Source of the DNA: Nepenthes gracilis
Taxonomy: Eukaryota; Streptophyta; Magnoliopsida; Caryophyllales; Nepenthaceae
Direction: 5' to 3'
NCBI GenBank assembly: GCA_033239525.1
Contig: BSYO01000024.1
Coordinates: forward strand, 13,077,268-13,141,267
Length of the DNA stretch: 64,000 bases
The translations under genes were made by a program, and so were the position numbers. Positions 62,438 to 64,000 of this stretch are shown in pieces. Numbering within the stretch: position 1 is the first letter of the stretch; each line of letters begins with the position of its first letter. The notes beneath the pieces are model-generated. The model was not told the origin of the DNA, did no database searches, and saw only the letters and a list, made by a program, of their open reading frames with translations.

Positions 62438-63285
62438 GTATTTGAACAAGTGTTTTTATGATCCTTTGGGCGGGAGTGAGTACTAGGGGAAGCCAAGGAA
62501 CATTTAGATATTTAAACTATTGGAACACTAAATGTCCGTTTTGCATTAAAAGATATTGTATTTATAGAGGCCATAAATCTTATAATTAGGTTGGTTTAGT
62601 AACGTCCATTAGGTCAATATCGAAGGAGAATGGTTATTGGGCAGCTGTTTCCACTTAATTACTTTGAATAACTGGGTTATTTTACGATACATTAACATAG
62701 TCTTCATAGTTGCTTTAGATGACTTCTTAAGTTATGTCATGTTCCCTTAATTTCCGGATATAAATAGTAGTCAGAATGATTGTGGGCATGTTGGGCCATT
62801 TTAAATATTGTCCCGTGCACCTCAAACATTTTATTTTGACCGTTGCTGGTGTGGTATATTAATTGGTGCTAGCCTTTCTAACTTTACTAAATGGCACTGA
62901 TCGTTTTGCCATTTTATTCTAGACTGACAGAGCGATGCTCAGATAGAACGACATTTGGACAAATATGCCTACAATGTGGACTGTTTTGACAATCTTTCCC
63001 CTTAACAAGGTGAGTTCCAACAATGTCTCTCCTCAACAGTAGGAGTCGTTCTGGCAAGATAATTTGCGATTATCTGTTTTCTATAATGCTGATATTATAT
63101 GGCATATTTCCCAAGAAGAATTATCACTAGTCAACATTGAGGTTGCTCCATTGCGATCCAAAGTTAACGGGAAAGCAAATTTCTCTACATTCCGGAGATA
63201 TGACTGTGTACTATCAATTATCCTCGAAGGCTGTAATTTGGCAAGTGTTATATATTTTGGCCAGAAATGAGGCGGCTTACCAATA
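62438..63285. other. No gene recognised
   Basis: AT-rich. I see no exon chain, RNA gene or repeat pair. It may be unrelated intergenic DNA between two LTR insertions. Confidence 0.4.
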
Positions 63286-63289
63286 CAGG

Positions 63290-64000
63290 CCCAAAGGAAT
63301 CGAAAAGAAGAAATAAAAGCGAGAATATTGACAACCGATATTTACGTAGAAAACCCTTATGAATCAAGGGAAAAACCACCGGACATTAAGTCCGTAAAAT
63401 TGCACTATGTATGAGATAGAGATTACAAAACAGTAAGGCGAAAATGCATACACACACAGTTAGGCTTTCTTCCTCTTCTCTGTTTTCTTCTTACTCTCAC
63501 ACACCCTCGCACTCTGCTCTATTCGCTTCTGCTTAATTACACCGCACTCTCACAGCCTACTCACACATATATGTATATATAAGAATATACAAAGACTTGG
63601 CAGCAGTTGTACCACCACGTCGTCCTTCATGGTTGGTACCGCGGTTCAAGAAGCATGCATGACATGTTAGCGGCCCGGTGGCACATACAGCATAAAACAG
63701 AAAGCAACAGACGCATCAGTTTCAAGGTTACCTAAAACAGCAAGTCAACTAACTCACTTTTATTAGCAGTGTTACGTGTTGCCTTAATAAGCTAGTCAAC
63801 CTCTTGACCGTCCTTCTAAAAAGTCAACAGACGTTATCCCATTCAGAATCTGGGTCAACATCATGTTGACCGTCTTTCGATTGTCCAGGAGAGTTCTACC
63901 AAGATGGTCAATTGACGATTCTTGAGGCGGTTAATTGTGTTGACCATCCGTTAACCCGTCCATCCAGTCAACGCCGTTGATCGGAACTTCTTCCGCGGGA
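63290..64000 (-). mobile_element. Copia-like LTR, minus strand, running off the window
   Basis: The minus strand shows GCATTTTCGCCTTACTG, GGGTTTTCTACGTAAATATC and a GTTGACC/GGTCAAC-rich upstream part (63740-63980). This is the same order as the LTR at 44778-45595 (CATTTTCGCCCCTTG, GGGTTTTCCACGTAAAATAT, GTTGACC repeats). The left border was not fixed and the right end is outside. Confidence 0.6.

Noticed and set aside
1..64000. CRISPR arrays, bacterial operons, rRNA genes
   Set aside because: No regularly spaced repeats, operon-like gene packing or rRNA sequence are visible; the window is plant nuclear DNA.

Overview
The window is nuclear DNA from a flowering plant. It is AT-rich, the genes have many GT-AG introns, the protein families are plant-specific, and much of the space is LTR retrotransposon. 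I cannot name the species. There is one 100-base run of N (13163-13262).

Left part (1-32.3 kb): three tandem minus-strand genes of the PUB33/RLCK-IX type. The full family architecture is an N-terminal universal-stress-protein (USP) domain, a coiled coil, a protein kinase and a C-terminal U-box E3 ligase domain. None of the three is complete. Copy A (1606-7111) and copy B (14150-21171) are recent duplicates whose reading frame stops exactly where the U-box should begin. A has no visible first exon: a large LTR element and the assembly gap lie where it should be. B is complete from ATG to stop (596 aa, six exons). Copy C (23574-32316) is more diverged. It keeps eight in-frame exons for the USP and coiled-coil half (417 aa), then stops next to a small inverted-repeat DNA element, with no kinase or U-box.

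Middle (32.3-43.3 kb): no gene seen. It holds AT-rich sequence, old LTR-type remnants, a solo LTR with a clean 5-bp target duplication (37471-38332), and a minus-strand Ty3/gypsy fragment with LTR, primer-binding site, gag, protease and partial reverse transcriptase (39.4-43.25 kb).

Right part (43.3-61 kb): one plus-strand gene, the PRD3/PAIR1 homologue needed to start meiotic recombination. Eleven exons over 17.4 kb join into a 403-residue frame. Its introns hold a decayed Ty1/copia element (44778-50330), an opposite-strand non-autonomous gypsy-type element (52031-57688, target duplication AATTA) and a further LTR-like segment. The intron with the second element starts with a GC donor. The last 3 kb carry another solo LTR (61491-62432, target duplication GATTT) and the edge of a copia-like LTR.

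I found no sign of a new multi-gene system. The most interesting material is the stepwise domain loss in the kinase array and the intact meiotic gene stretched by retrotransposons.
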